Shown: in pieces, positions 1-9,588 of the stretch | How positions within the stretch are numbered: position 1 is the first letter of the stretch | Layout of the letters: each line of letters starts with the position of its first letter | Source: Prochloron sp965198675 | Lineage (GTDB): Bacteria; Cyanobacteriota; Cyanobacteriia; Cyanobacteriales; Prochloraceae | Reading direction: 5' to 3' | NCBI GenBank assembly: GCA_965198675.1 | Contig: OZ240666.1 | Coordinates: 1,116,001 to 1,180,000, forward strand | Length of the DNA: 64,000 nucleotides | Position numbers and translations under genes: made by a program | Notes under the pieces: model-generated | The model's database searches: none | Told to the model about the DNA's origin: nothing | What the model saw: only the letters and a program-made list of their open reading frames with translations

Positions 1-1
1 T

Positions 2-712
2 ATGACAGAGAGCCATCAACAGCCAGAGACCAACAACTCCTCTTCAGAGAAAGAAAAAACCGAGTCACAATCAGAGGGTGTCAAAGCAGCCAATCAACCT
101 GATGATGGGAAACAGCCAGAAGCATCGGTGGCTCCTGCCGACCATCCAGCCCTTGTCACACTGCAACAAGAAATTGCTTCAGCAAGAACCCAGTTAGAAC
201 TGCAAAGCAAACAAGCAGATGCTTTAAAGGCTCAATATATAAGGTGCGTGGCGGATTTTGATAATTTCCGCAAACGGACCGAAAAAACTCAAGAAGAACT
301 CCAGCATAGGGTAAAAGGGGAGACAATTACTGAATTACTATCAGTGATAGATAATTTCGAGCGAGCACGAGTACAGATTAAACCGACGACGGATGGGGAA
401 AGTTCAATTCACAAGAGCTATCAAGGAGTTTACCGACAACTGGTAGATGCTCTCAAACGGATTGGAGTCTCGGCAATGCGTCCGGAAGGTGAACCATTCG
501 ACCCCAATCTCCATGAAGCAGTGGTACGAGAACAGACTTCGGAATATTCTGAAGGTACGGTAATCGAGCAATTGCAGCGAGGCTATTTACTTGAGAAAAG
601 AGTTCTCCGTCACGCTATGGTTAAAGTTGCTACGGCTCCTGAACCTGTGGTATCTTCAGAAGAAGAGAGCGAGATATCCACTGATGTAGACGAGTCGCCT
701 CAAGAAAACTAA
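2..712 (+). CDS. grpE: GrpE, nucleotide exchange factor for DnaK
   Basis: GrpE releases ADP from cytosolic DnaK and so drives the chaperone cycle. The 236-codon frame opens at the first ATG of the window, so an upstream start cannot be excluded. Residues 1-50 are an acidic Gln/Glu/Ser-rich tail, followed by a coiled coil from about 51 to 79, the conserved stretch RCVADFDNFRKRTEKT at about 81-96, and a C-terminal beta domain with GEPFDPNLHEAV. Length and order of segments fit cyanobacterial GrpE. It is followed after 48 bases by dnaK on the same strand, then dnaJ, as one chaperone operon. Confidence 0.97.
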   Translation: MTESHQQPETNNSSSEKEKTESQSEGVKAANQPDDGKQPEASVAPADHPALVTLQQEIASARTQLELQSKQADALKAQYIRCVADFDNFRKRTEKTQEELQHRVKGETITELLSVIDNFERARVQIKPTTDGESSIHKSYQGVYRQLVDALKRIGVSAMRPEGEPFDPNLHEAVVREQTSEYSEGTVIEQLQRGYLLEKRVLRHAMVKVATAPEPVVSSEEESEISTDVDESPQEN

Positions 713-760
713 TCAGTCTTTTCTGGGACTGATAAATAAGGAAACTGCCAAACGCTGGGT

Positions 761-2710
761 ATGGGAAAAGTTATTGGGATAGATCTGGGAACCACCAATA
801 GTTGTGTCGCCGTCCTCGAAGGAGGGAAACCTATTGTTGTGCCCAACGGGGAGGGGAGACGAACAACTCCCAGTATGGTAGGATTTGGCCAAGAGAATGA
901 GCGTCTCGTAGGTGAATTAGCCAAACGACAGTCTGTTACAAATGCCGAAAATACTGTCTCTAGTATCAAGCGCTTTATCGGGCGTCGCTGGGATGATACA
1001 ACGGAAGAAAGATCTGGCGTACCTTATACTTGTGTCAAAGGTCGGGACAATACCGTTCTTGTTCAGATTCGAGGACGTAATTATACCGCCCAGGAAATCT
1101 CGGCTATGATTCTCCAAAAGCTGAAAGCAGATGGAGAAAACTTCCTCGGTGCACCAGTTACTCAGGCAGTAATTACTGTCCCAGCATACTTTACCGATGC
1201 CCAGCGACAAGCTACTAAAGATGCAGGCACCATCGCAGGTCTTGAAGTTTTACGGATTATTAACGAACCAACGGCAGCAGCTCTAGCCTATGGACTTGAC
1301 AAGCAAAATCGAGAACAATATATCTTGGTGTTTGACTTTGGCGGCGGAACTTTCGATGTCTCTATCCTCCAACTGGGGGACGGTGTCTTTGAAGTGAAAG
1401 CTACTTCTGGCAACAACCATTTGGGTAGGGATGACTTTGATAATGTCATCGTGGGTTGGATGCTGCAAAAGTTCAAAACTGATGAAGGCATCAACTTGGC
1501 AACTGATAAAATGGCACTTCAGCGCTTGCGAGAAGCAGGGGAAAAAGCGAAAATAGAACTGTCGAGTACTTTAAGCACTTTCATCAATTTACCTTTCATT
1601 ACTGCTGATGAGACCGGACCTAAACACTTGGAGATGGAACTTTCCCGGGCTAAATTCGAGGAATTGTCAACCAGGCTGTACCAAGCAACAATAAAGCCAG
1701 TAAAACAGGCTCTCCAAGATTGCGAACTTCAACCCGATGACATCGACCACATCATCCTGGTAGGAGGCTCCACTCGTATTCCCGCCGTAAACCAAACAAT
1801 TAAAAAGTTTTTCCGCAATAAAGAACCAGATCGCTCCCTGAACCCCGATGAAGCAGTGGCATTAGGTGCAGCAATCCAGGGGGGAGTTTTAGGAGGAGAA
1901 GTAGAAGATGTTCTCCTCTTGGATGTTACTCCTCTCTCATTAGGAATTGAAACCCTGGGGAAAGTCTTTACGAAAGTTATCGATCGCAATACCACCCTTC
2001 CTACCAGTAAGTCCCAAACTTTTACCACGGCTACAGATGGACAAACATCGGTAGAAATCCACGTTCTTCAAGGAGAACGGGCTATGACAAAAGACAATAA
2101 AAGTTTGGGGAAATTCCTGCTCACAGGTATTCCCCCGGCTCCCCGAGGCTTACCGCAAATTGAGGTCAGCTTTGAAATAAATGTAAATGGCATTCTCCAA
2201 GTTGGCGCTCAAGATAAAGGAACGGGACACGAACAGAGTATCCGCATTACCAATACCGGAGGATTAAACTCTCACGATCTGGAGCGAATGCGAGCTGATG
2301 CCGAAAAATATGCAGAACTCGACAACCTCCGCCTTCAGCAGGTAGAACTGCAAAATAAAGCAGAAAGCTTGTTCTATAGCTACGAACAAACAAGATCGGA
2401 AAATAGGGACTTGATCCCAGAGGATCTGAAGGAAAGACTGGAAAAGAAAAAGCAACAACTGGCAGCAACTTTGGCGAATTCTGACCCGGCAATGGAAGAG
2501 ATAACCTTAGGACGAACGATACTGGAAGAATTCCGGGAAATGTTGTTGGCAATCGGTAGCGATGTTTATAATCAAACGGATAGAGGAGTGGATCCGGAGT
2601 TGGAAACTGTTATTGGAATGTCTGAAGAGTCCGAAGAGTTTAACATCGAGTTTGATGAGGAAGGAACTATAACAGGTGATTATGAAGCAATTGACTCAAC
2701 CATAATTTAG
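761..2710 (+). CDS. dnaK: Chaperone DnaK (Hsp70)
   Basis: ATP-dependent Hsp70 chaperone, 649 residues. The N-terminal ATPase domain starts with GIDLGTTNSCVAV (residues 5-17) and contains the Hsp70 signatures VFDFGGGTFDVSIL and ILVGGSTRIPAV; the substrate-binding domain has the DVTPLSLGIET entry motif. The C-terminal tail is acidic (EESEEFNIEFDEEGTITG) and lacks the classical EEVD-like or glycine-rich bacterial ending, which suggests one of the several cyanobacterial DnaK paralogues. Its neighbours grpE upstream and dnaJ 53 bases downstream are its co-chaperones. I see no CIRCE-type inverted repeat in the short gap before it. Confidence 0.97.
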   Translation: MGKVIGIDLGTTNSCVAVLEGGKPIVVPNGEGRRTTPSMVGFGQENERLVGELAKRQSVTNAENTVSSIKRFIGRRWDDTTEERSGVPYTCVKGRDNTVLVQIRGRNYTAQEISAMILQKLKADGENFLGAPVTQAVITVPAYFTDAQRQATKDAGTIAGLEVLRIINEPTAAALAYGLDKQNREQYILVFDFGGGTFDVSILQLGDGVFEVKATSGNNHLGRDDFDNVIVGWMLQKFKTDEGINLATDKMALQRLREAGEKAKIELSSTLSTFINLPFITADETGPKHLEMELSRAKFEELSTRLYQATIKPVKQALQDCELQPDDIDHIILVGGSTRIPAVNQTIKKFFRNKEPDRSLNPDEAVALGAAIQGGVLGGEVEDVLLLDVTPLSLGIETLGKVFTKVIDRNTTLPTSKSQTFTTATDGQTSVEIHVLQGERAMTKDNKSLGKFLLTGIPPAPRGLPQIEVSFEINVNGILQVGAQDKGTGHEQSIRITNTGGLNSHDLERMRADAEKYAELDNLRLQQVELQNKAESLFYSYEQTRSENRDLIPEDLKERLEKKKQQLAATLANSDPAMEEITLGRTILEEFREMLLAIGSDVYNQTDRGVDPELETVIGMSEESEEFNIEFDEEGTITGDYEAIDSTII

Positions 2711-2763
2711 CAGAAAGCAATTAAATTACTGAATACAAATAATACAAGAAAGAGCCAAACTTT

Positions 2764-3891
2764 ATGCCAGGCGACTACTATGAAATCCTCGGTGTTTCCC
2801 GTGACGCTAGCAAAGAAGATCTAAAACGTGCTTACCGTCGCCTAGCTCGGAAATACCATCCTGACGTGAATAAGGAACGAGGAGCAGAAGAACGTTTTAA
2901 GGAAATTAATCGCGCTTACGAAGTTCTCTCAGAACCAGAAATGCGGGCGCGATACGACCGCTTTGGTGAAGCTGGGGTCTCTTCCGGTGCAGGCGGGAGT
3001 CCTGATTTCGGCGATGTTGGAGGTTTTGCCGATATCTTTGAAACTATTTTCAGTGGCTTTGGAGGTATGGGAGGTCAAACTACTTCCCGTCGCCGCAGCG
3101 GTCCAACGACCGGGGACGATCTGCGCCTGGATTTAAAATTAGAATTTCGCGAGGCGATTTTTGGCGGCGAAAAGGAAATTCGCATTCCTCATTTAGAAAA
3201 TTGTCAGGTTTGTAACGGTACTGGTGCCAAACCTGGAACGGGAGTGCGGACTTGCTCCACTTGTAACGGTAGCGGTCAAATTCGCCGTGCTACCCGAACT
3301 CCTTTTGGTAGCTTTGCTCAAGTCTCTGTCTGTCCTAGTTGTAATGGAGAGGGAAAAACCATAGAAGAGAAGTGCTTCAACTGCAGCGGTGTGGGTCGCA
3401 AACAGGAAACGAAAAAGCTGAAAATTACCATTCCCCCTGGAGTAGATCATGGCACTCGTCTGCGGGTTTCTCGTGAAGGAGATGCGGGAGTTAGGGGTGG
3501 TGTCCCTGGAGATTTATATGTTTATTTGTTTGTGGAACCAGACGAGGAGTTTAACCGGGATGGGATTAACATCCATTCTGAAATTACCATTAGTTACTTG
3601 CAGGCAATTCTCGGTTGTCGCTTGAAAGTAAATACTGTGAATGGGAAGGAGGAATTAACCGTTCCTTCCGGATTGCAACCTAATACGGTGCTGAAACTGG
3701 AAACCAAAGGGGTTCCTAAGTTAGGCAATGCGGTTAGTCGGGGGGATCATTTCATTACGGTTAAAGTAGAAATTCCTACTCGGTGTTCGGCTGAGGAACG
3801 AGAACTATTGGAGCAACTGGCTAAAATAAAAGGAGAAAGTACGGGGAAAGAGGGATTGGAAGGATTTTTAGGAGGTCTGTTTCATAAATGA
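2764..3891 (+). CDS. dnaJ: Chaperone DnaJ (Hsp40), type I
   Basis: Co-chaperone that delivers substrates to DnaK and stimulates its ATPase. 375 residues with all type I domains in order: J domain with the HPD triad at residues 32-34, a Gly/Phe-rich linker (about 75-110), four zinc-binding repeats (CQVCNGTG, CSTCNGSG, CPSCNGEG, CFNCSGVG; about 145-220), and the C-terminal peptide-binding domains. The TGA stop overlaps the ATG of the next gene (ATGA), so translation of the two is probably coupled. Confidence 0.97.
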   Translation: MPGDYYEILGVSRDASKEDLKRAYRRLARKYHPDVNKERGAEERFKEINRAYEVLSEPEMRARYDRFGEAGVSSGAGGSPDFGDVGGFADIFETIFSGFGGMGGQTTSRRRSGPTTGDDLRLDLKLEFREAIFGGEKEIRIPHLENCQVCNGTGAKPGTGVRTCSTCNGSGQIRRATRTPFGSFAQVSVCPSCNGEGKTIEEKCFNCSGVGRKQETKKLKITIPPGVDHGTRLRVSREGDAGVRGGVPGDLYVYLFVEPDEEFNRDGINIHSEITISYLQAILGCRLKVNTVNGKEELTVPSGLQPNTVLKLETKGVPKLGNAVSRGDHFITVKVEIPTRCSAEERELLEQLAKIKGESTGKEGLEGFLGGLFHK

Positions 3892-4127
3892 ACCATCCCG
3901 TAGCAGATGATATTTTAGATCTGCGGGGTACCCCTTGCCCCATTAATTTTGTCCGCACTAAACTGCGCCTGCAACAAATGAGTCCCGGATCTCTGCTGGA
4001 GGTGTGGCTGGATCCGGGAGAGCCAATCGAACAAGTGCCTGATAGTTTAAGGCTAGAAGGTTACGAGTTAGATTCCATTGAAGACCGCAGTGAGTTTTTT
4101 GCTCTGAGAGTGAAGCGACCTGCTTAA
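3888..4127 (+). CDS. TusA/SirA-family sulfurtransferase-like protein
   Basis: A 79-residue protein of the TusA (SirA/YedF) family, which carries sulfur as a persulfide on one cysteine. The family signature is visible at the N-terminus: DLRGTPCPINFVRTK, with the Cys-Pro active site at about residues 17-18. Length matches the family. It overlaps dnaJ by four bases and is the last gene before a strong terminator, so it appears to be the end of the chaperone operon. The sulfur donor and acceptor cannot be read from sequence. Confidence 0.85.
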   Translation: MNHPVADDILDLRGTPCPINFVRTKLRLQQMSPGSLLEVWLDPGEPIEQVPDSLRLEGYELDSIEDRSEFFALRVKRPA

Positions 4128-4179
4128 CGGTGTTACAACCATATAGATGAGATAATACTGCATTGTAATGATAGTAGTC

Positions 4180-4222
4180 GGCTGAGACTTGAATGCTTCA
4201 AACCTAGTCTCAGCCTTTTTTT
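4180..4222 (+). terminator. Rho-independent terminator of the grpE-dnaK-dnaJ-tusA operon
   Basis: A perfect 10-bp stem, GGCTGAGACT (4180-4189) and AGTCTCAGCC (4206-4215), with a 16-base loop and a run of seven T. It lies 52 bases after the last gene of the operon. Confidence 0.93.
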
Positions 4223-4297
4223 ATGGCTTGGTCAAGTCCGTCTAATTTACGTCATAATCTAAATCTAACCTAAAATTAATTTTTTTTTAGAAAAAGG

Positions 4298-4327
4298 TTG
4301 ACACCGAGTGGCTAAGTATTGTAATCT
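4298..4327 (+). promoter_or_regulatory. Sigma70-type promoter of the decarboxylase gene
   Basis: TTGACA at 4298-4303, an 18-base spacer, then TAATCT at 4322-4327. It stands 60 bases before the decarboxylase ATG at 4387, which has a CAGGAG ribosome binding site. Nothing else in this 260-base gap needs a promoter. Confidence 0.65.
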
Positions 4328-4386
4328 AAAAAATAACGATAAATACACCGTCAGACTGTCCAATTGGATATTCAGGAGATAATCCG

Positions 4387-5970
4387 ATGAATTTGATGGA
4401 TAATCCGAGTGACCTAGGAGTTTGTTGGGACTTTTTCGAGGAGGAGCCAAACCCTAAGAAACGAAGAGGGCTGAAGCTGGATGTTTTCGATCCCCAATTG
4501 TTTCGGAAGAATGGGGAGATGGTTATTTCCAAGTTGGAAAACTATTTGGCTGACTCCTCCATTAGGGGACTTGCCCTCACCGATCCTTCTGTTCTGTTGC
4601 AGACGGCAAAAGACCTGATGACCTCCGAAATTGAGGATGAAGAAAAGCTAGGGGCGATTATCGACTTGTATATTAGAACCGGGATACAGGTTCACTCTCC
4701 GGGGTATATGGGGCGGCAATTTTCCGGTGTGATTCCCTTAGCTAGTATTATTGATTTCATCAGCTCCACTGTAAATCAACCGTCGTCCTTTTATGAAGCG
4801 GCACAGTTACCCAACGTGGTTGAGCGTATTATGGCCCAGGAGCTTAACCAGTTCATTGATTGGGAGCCGGAGCGTTTCACCATGGTAACCACTTCCGGGG
4901 GATCATTGGCCAATTTGACAGCCCTTTTGGCAGCTAGGAATGACAAGTTTCCTCAAATTTGATCTGAGGGGATTTCTGCTTTGGAGGGGCAATCTCGTCC
5001 GGCCATCGCAGTGGGAGAGAATGGGCATTACTGCGTTGCTCGGGCTGCGGGAATCCTGGGCATTGGGGAGGAGCAGATCGTCCGCCTGCCTATTAACGGG
5101 AAAGGGCAAATTTGGATAGAAAAGGTAAGACCTACCCTGGAAGCAGCAGAGGAACGAGGGCTGAAGGTCTTTTGTCTGGTAGCTTCGGCAGGAACCACTT
5201 CCGTGGGGGCTTTTGATCCCATTGACGAATTGGGCGATCTAGCGGCAGAGAAAAATATCTGGCTTCATATCGATGGTGCTCACGGTGCCAGTTTGCTGGT
5301 TTCGGATAAATTGCGCCACAAATTGAAAGGAATTGAAAAAGCAGATTCCTTTGTCTGGGACGCCCATAAGATGATGTTTGTCCCCGCGCCATGCACCCTT
5401 CTTTTCTACAAAAATAAGGAAAAAAACTATGGAGCTTTCCATCAGGAAGCCAGTTATGTCTTTGAAAAGAAGCCGGATATTTATACTGAATTCGATAGTG
5501 CTGAAAAGAATTGTGAATGTACCAAAAGACCCCTAATTATGAACTTGTGGGTCTTGTGGGCCCTATACGGAAAGGAACTGTTTGCTGAGAAGATTGAGTA
5601 TCTGTGCCAGTTGACTCAGCAAGCTTATCAGATCCTCCAACATGAACCGGATTTCGAGACGCTTCATGAACCGGAGGCTAATATCCTCTGCTTCCGTTAT
5701 CTGCCCTCCAATCTGAGTGAGAGAGGGTTTCCCGATTTTCAGGTTGCCATTAGAAACCGGATCAAGGAAGAGGGACAATTTTTTATCTCCAAGGTTGATA
5801 TTGATGGAGTAGGAGCTTTGCGCGTCGTCTTTATGAATCATGAGATTAATGCGGATCACTTCCGTCTCTTACTGCGTGAGATTAGAAAAACAGGACAAGA
5901 ATTACTTAGTCAAGAATCTCGTCAGCACCCCGCTCGCTTTGTGACGTTGCTCTCTAGCCTCTCTTTTTAG
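4387..5970 (+). pseudogene. Group II PLP-dependent decarboxylase, one internal TGA and IscB-replaced C-terminus
   Basis: A pyridoxal-phosphate amino-acid decarboxylase of the glutamate/diaminobutyrate decarboxylase fold. The frame is continuous across 4387-5970 except for one TGA at codon 192 (4960-4962), in FPQI-stop-SEGISAL, a place where Trp (TGG) would fit. Family features lie on both sides: TTSGGSLANLTAL before it, and HIDGAHG (Asp about 296) and DAHKMM with the PLP lysine at about 328 after it. The last 16 codons (from 5923) are not decarboxylase but the left end of an IscB element. Joining 5922 to 7537 would restore the old end, with a stop at 7603-7605, 22 bases before the next gene. 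Substrate is unknown. The TGA could be a sequencing error. Confidence 0.85.
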
Positions 5971-6159
5971 GTAGCTGACCAGCTATAGTCTTAACTGACT
6001 ACGTTTTTTAGGTCATGACACCTATGGATGCTTTCCAGTCCACAGCTCTGTCGTTAGTTGTTAAACATCTTTACGAGGGGTAAGGAAGTGCAGCTATCTT
6101 AACAAGCCTTTAAAACATTGGCGAGGAAAACATTACACGTAAGTAGAAGAGACACAAAA
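5923..6159 (+). ncRNA. Omega-RNA of IscB element copy 1
   Basis: About 237 bases between the element border and iscB with no other coding role. The segment matches the same place in three other elements of this window, including the core TTACGAGGGGTAA (here TTTACGAGGGGTAAG near 6070), the block ACTACGTTTT near 5999, GACACCTATGGATGCTTTCCAG near 6018 and AAAACATTGGCGAGG near 6112. In known IscB systems the guide RNA scaffold lies exactly here and its 5' end reads the flanking DNA as the guide, which would be the decarboxylase sequence just before 5923. Confidence 0.75.
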
Positions 6160-7434
6160 ATGTCTAACTTTGTACTCGTCTTAGATACCAACAACAAGCC
6201 GTTAAATCCTTGTAAGCCAGGGGTGGCTAGAAGCCTTTTAAAAGCTGGTAAAGCATCGGTTTTTCGTCGGTATCCGTTCACTATTATTTTTTAAAAAGAG
6301 ATCAACACTACCTCAAAACTAACGCAATTAAAAATAGATCCAGGTTCTCAGACCACCGGTCTAGCAATTATTCAAAATGACAAGGTTATTTGGGGAGCTG
6401 AGTTAACCCACCGTGGAATTCAAATTAGAGACGCTTTAACCTCAAGACGGCAACTAAGGCGTGGTAGACGTAATCGGAAAACTCGTTATCGTCAACCGAG
6501 ATTTCTTAACCGCAAACGTTCATTAGCTTGGCTCCCACTCAGTCTAATGCATCGAGTTCAAACAATACTGACATGGGTAAAGAAACTGATCAGATTCTGT
6601 CCAATAACTGGAATTTCTCAGGAGCTGGTCAGGTTCGATACTCAAAAAATGCAAAATCCTGAAGTCTCAGGAGTTGAATATCAACAGGGCGAACTGGCTG
6701 ACTACGAAGTCCGCGAATACCTGTTAGAACAATGGCACCGAAGATGCGCCTATTGCGGTGCCACTGAGACCCGACTAGAAATAGAGCATATCAAACCCAA
6801 ATCCAAAAGCGGTTCTGATCGAGTTTCTAACCTAGCAATTGCCTGTCACGACTGCAACCAAACTAAAGGAAACCAAGATATCGAAAAATTTTTGTCTGGC
6901 AAGCCTGATAGTTTAAAGCGGATTTTATTTCAGGCATTAAAGCCGCTAGTTGATGCAGCCGCCGTCAATTCAACTCGTTGGAAGTTATACAATGAACTGA
7001 AGTTAACCGGACTCCCTGTTGAAACGGGTTCAGGAGGGTTGACCAAATACAATCGTTGTCGGTTAGGACTCCCCAAAACTCATTGGTTAGATGCAGCTTG
7101 CGTTGGTAGTATGGATAAGTTGATTGTTGAGACAAATCAACCATTAATAATCAAATCAACAGGACATGGTAATAGACAAATGTGTGGGACAAACAAGTAT
7201 GGTTTCCCTGTTCGTCATCGCTCTAATCAGCAAGTACATTTTGGATTTAAAACAGGCGACATTGTTAAAGCTAATGTTCCAAAAGGAAAAAAAGCAGGTA
7301 GCTATGCTGGGCGTGTATTATGTCGCGCAAAAGGCAGTTTTGATATCTCTACTGCTAAGGGAAGAGTCTCTGGAATCAATCACAAATATTGTCAATCAAT
7401 CCACAAAAAAGATGGCTACAATTATTCATTCTAA
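6160..7434 (+). pseudogene. iscB: iscB, RNA-guided nuclease, broken by one TAA
   Basis: IscB is the transposon-encoded ancestor of Cas9. The frame begins at 6160 (MSNFVLVLDTNNKPLNPC), has a TAA at 6292-6294, and is open again to 7434; the whole is 424 codons. Domain order: PLMP domain (about 1-48), RuvC-I with KIDPGSQTTGLAI, an Arg-rich bridge helix (RRQLRRGRRNRKTRYR), RuvC-II, an HNH domain with CAYCGA, EIEHIKPKSKSG and ACHDCNQTKGN, and RuvC-III with HWLDAACVG. At the stop, copy 3 reads IILNKA where this copy reads IIF-stop-KE. A start at 6547 would drop PLMP and RuvC-I, so this copy is unlikely to make an active nuclease. Confidence 0.9.
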
Positions 7435-7626
7435 ATACTTACAGGCGGATAAATCCGCCCCCCGGCATTGATTAATGGCGGGGGTTCCTCCCTGGTCTAA
7501 AGACACAGGGCTTCCCCGCTCCCGTGCCTTCCTCGTGAGAGCCAAATATATTCTAATCAAGTAAATGGGAACAGAGCAAATGGAAGACAACCAATCCATG
7601 GCTAAATCCAGAACCCAAACAACTAC

Positions 7627-9174
7627 ATGGATAAAAATATGACTCAGACAGCCCACCGCCCTATTGAAGATTTGGTCGCTCAAGTAATCACACCTGAAGA
7701 GTTAGAGCCCAGCTCAATTGATGAAGTGGTTAAACTGCCCTCATTCTTGGAAAAAATGCAAGAATGGGAAAGGCTTTGTCAGACAACCTATAGTGAAATT
7801 GACCACTCTATTCAAAATGCTTTGGTGTTGCGGCGTTTGCAGCAAATGACCAATACTTTAAGGCTCAATCCCCTTTGGCAAGAGCGTATTGAGCAATCGA
7901 GTTTGAGGGGAGCGCCCCGGAATTTTGAGGAATGGCAGCAATTGCCTATTTCTGACAAGACTACCATGAGTGACCTTTTTATGGGATCCAGGCTGGGTTT
8001 GGTGGTGCCATTAACCTATGGTGGCTTTGAAATTGTCGCCAGTGGTGGAACCAGTGAAGGTTCCCCGGTGGAAATGGTCTATTCATTGCGAGAGTTACAC
8101 GACACCTACAAGATTGCCGGGGATTTCATCGGCAAATATATGTTACGGGATTACCTAGCAGGGGATGATCCCAAGTGGGTTGCTACCACCTTGGCGGATT
8201 TTCAGATGTGGAGTAGCGGAACCATGGTGGGGGGGGTTTTGCAGCACATACCAGGGATCAACTATATTGGCGCTGGTCCCATGATGAAAGAGGTCTATCA
8301 GCATATGATGTCCTATCAGGGACCGAAAGCGATTATGGCAATTTCGGCGGGAATAGCCATATTGAGTGATCTCGGAGTAGGCTTGAGCGAGGAAGCAAGG
8401 AAAAGTTTCCACGTGGCAATGTACGGTAGTGGGGTATTACCACATCGCAAGCGCATCGAGCTAAAAGAGCTTTATCCCAATCTAGAGGTTTTGAGCTACT
8501 TTGCTACGGTTCAAAATGAAGCTATTGGTTTGCAGTTGAAAGCAGAATCTCCTTATTTGGCTGCGGTTCCAGGGCTGCATCTGATTGAGATTGTCGATGA
8601 AAAAGGACGTTGGGTTCCTGAAGGGGAGGAGGGTGAGTTGGTGGTTACTCGACTTCATGGCCATGAAACACCGTTTCCCAGGTTTAAATCGGGAGACAGG
8701 GTGATCCGTCGGCCCAATTTAGATGGCCCAGGATTGAAAACCCAACAATTCGAGTTTTTAGGTCGCAGTGGGGATGTTATTCACCTTGGTGATACACAAT
8801 TTCCGGCTCCCCCAGTTTACACTTCCCTTTGTCGTAAATTGAAGGAGGCTGGGGTGTTTGATTTGGATGCATTAGCCCACGAAATGCAGTTTTTAAACCA
8901 CCGAACCGAGAAAACTTTATCCTTGATTGCTTCGGTAGACGATCCGAAGCAGTTGTTTGTCAAAATGGAAAACAAGCTGGGAGCCGAAGGGATAAAGCGT
9001 TTGTTTGTTGAAGCTTTAATCAGTTCTTTATCTATATTTAACAGGGGGGAAGCCAATCCCTATTACATTGAGAAGACTGGATATAGCTTTGAAATCAAAT
9101 TGGTGAAAAAGTGGTCCGACGAGATTTACAGAACTCAGCTAGGGAAGGTTCCTGTAATTAGGGATATTGTTTAA
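7627..9174 (+). CDS. PaaK-like adenylate-forming enzyme (acyl-CoA ligase / LuxE-like)
   Basis: A 515-residue member of the phenylacetate-CoA-ligase-like branch of the adenylate-forming superfamily, which activates a carboxylate as acyl-AMP. Visible are the phosphate-binding loop ASGGTSEGSPVEMVY (about residues 140-154), a conserved middle part with MYGSGVLPHR, and the late FKSGDRVI and LGRSGDVIHLGD motifs of the hinge and C-terminal lid. No carrier domain is fused. Before the IscB insertion the decarboxylase ended 22 bases upstream, so the two were one operon. The substrate is not predictable, and whether the acyl group goes to CoA, an amine or a reductase is open. Confidence 0.75.
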   Translation: MDKNMTQTAHRPIEDLVAQVITPEELEPSSIDEVVKLPSFLEKMQEWERLCQTTYSEIDHSIQNALVLRRLQQMTNTLRLNPLWQERIEQSSLRGAPRNFEEWQQLPISDKTTMSDLFMGSRLGLVVPLTYGGFEIVASGGTSEGSPVEMVYSLRELHDTYKIAGDFIGKYMLRDYLAGDDPKWVATTLADFQMWSSGTMVGGVLQHIPGINYIGAGPMMKEVYQHMMSYQGPKAIMAISAGIAILSDLGVGLSEEARKSFHVAMYGSGVLPHRKRIELKELYPNLEVLSYFATVQNEAIGLQLKAESPYLAAVPGLHLIEIVDEKGRWVPEGEEGELVVTRLHGHETPFPRFKSGDRVIRRPNLDGPGLKTQQFEFLGRSGDVIHLGDTQFPAPPVYTSLCRKLKEAGVFDLDALAHEMQFLNHRTEKTLSLIASVDDPKQLFVKMENKLGAEGIKRLFVEALISSLSIFNRGEANPYYIEKTGYSFEIKLVKKWSDEIYRTQLGKVPVIRDIV

Positions 9175-9178
9175 AGGG

Positions 9179-9588
9179 AGCGGATTGTTGAGGTATTTTC
9201 ATGCTCTAATCAGATTTGAAATAAATTAGGAGGAAACAGTGACGTAACTCAAGAATATTTTTCAAATCAAGTTAATTTTGAGAAAATTTCATGCTATAAT
9301 CAGAGTTGTAAACCAAAAACACTCCTAATAATGAAGTAGGAAAATCATGTGGCATATGGGCCCGTAAGAAAAATATCTTACCAATGAACCCCAAACCATG
9401 AAACCGATAAAGTTTGAGAGGAAAGACAACTTTGAAATTACCTAATCAGTGGAAACATGGTAACCTATAAAATTACCAGGGTAGCAAGAGGATTGCGGTT
9501 TGGAAGGTTCGGCTAACCCGATAACCGAGTAAGAAAAAATTCCTTTTCTCAGGGATATTTTTTGCAGTAAACTAACAGGAGGAAAATT
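9179..9588 (+). promoter_or_regulatory. Long upstream region of the AidA-like operon with two extended -10 boxes
   Basis: No open frame is seen in these 410 bases. Two related 30-base stretches are repeated, TTTTCATGCTCTAATCAGA near 9194 and TTTCATGCTATAATCAGAG near 9287; the second holds a good extended -10 (TGCTATAAT, ending at 9300). That would leave a leader of about 285 bases before the GTG at 9589. The leader ends with an A/T-rich dyad, AGAAAAAATTCCTTTTCT (about 9532-9549), a TATTTTTTG run and then AGGAGG (9580s). It could be an attenuator or structured leader; I match it to no known riboswitch. Confidence 0.4.

Larger units (their letters stand above)
5923..7536 (+). mobile_element. 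IscB/omega-RNA element, copy 1 (IS200/IS605-like, no target duplication)
   Basis: An element of about 1.6 kb made of a left end starting CAGCACCCC, an omega-RNA region, an iscB pseudogene and a right end with two hairpins (GGCGGATAAATCCGCC; CCCCGGCATTGATTAATG) and the stretch GGTCTAAAGACAC. The borders come from comparison with copy 4, whose empty site can be rebuilt from the host gene. Removing 5923-7536 rejoins the decarboxylase frame (CGT|GAG) without any duplicated bases, as expected of single-strand Y1 transposition. There is no tnpA inside, so it would need one in trans. Confidence 0.85.

Noticed and set aside
6547..7434. A complete shorter IscB starting at 6547
   Set aside because: This frame lacks the PLMP domain and RuvC-I, which lie upstream in the same frame behind one TAA. 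It is the 3' part of a broken gene.
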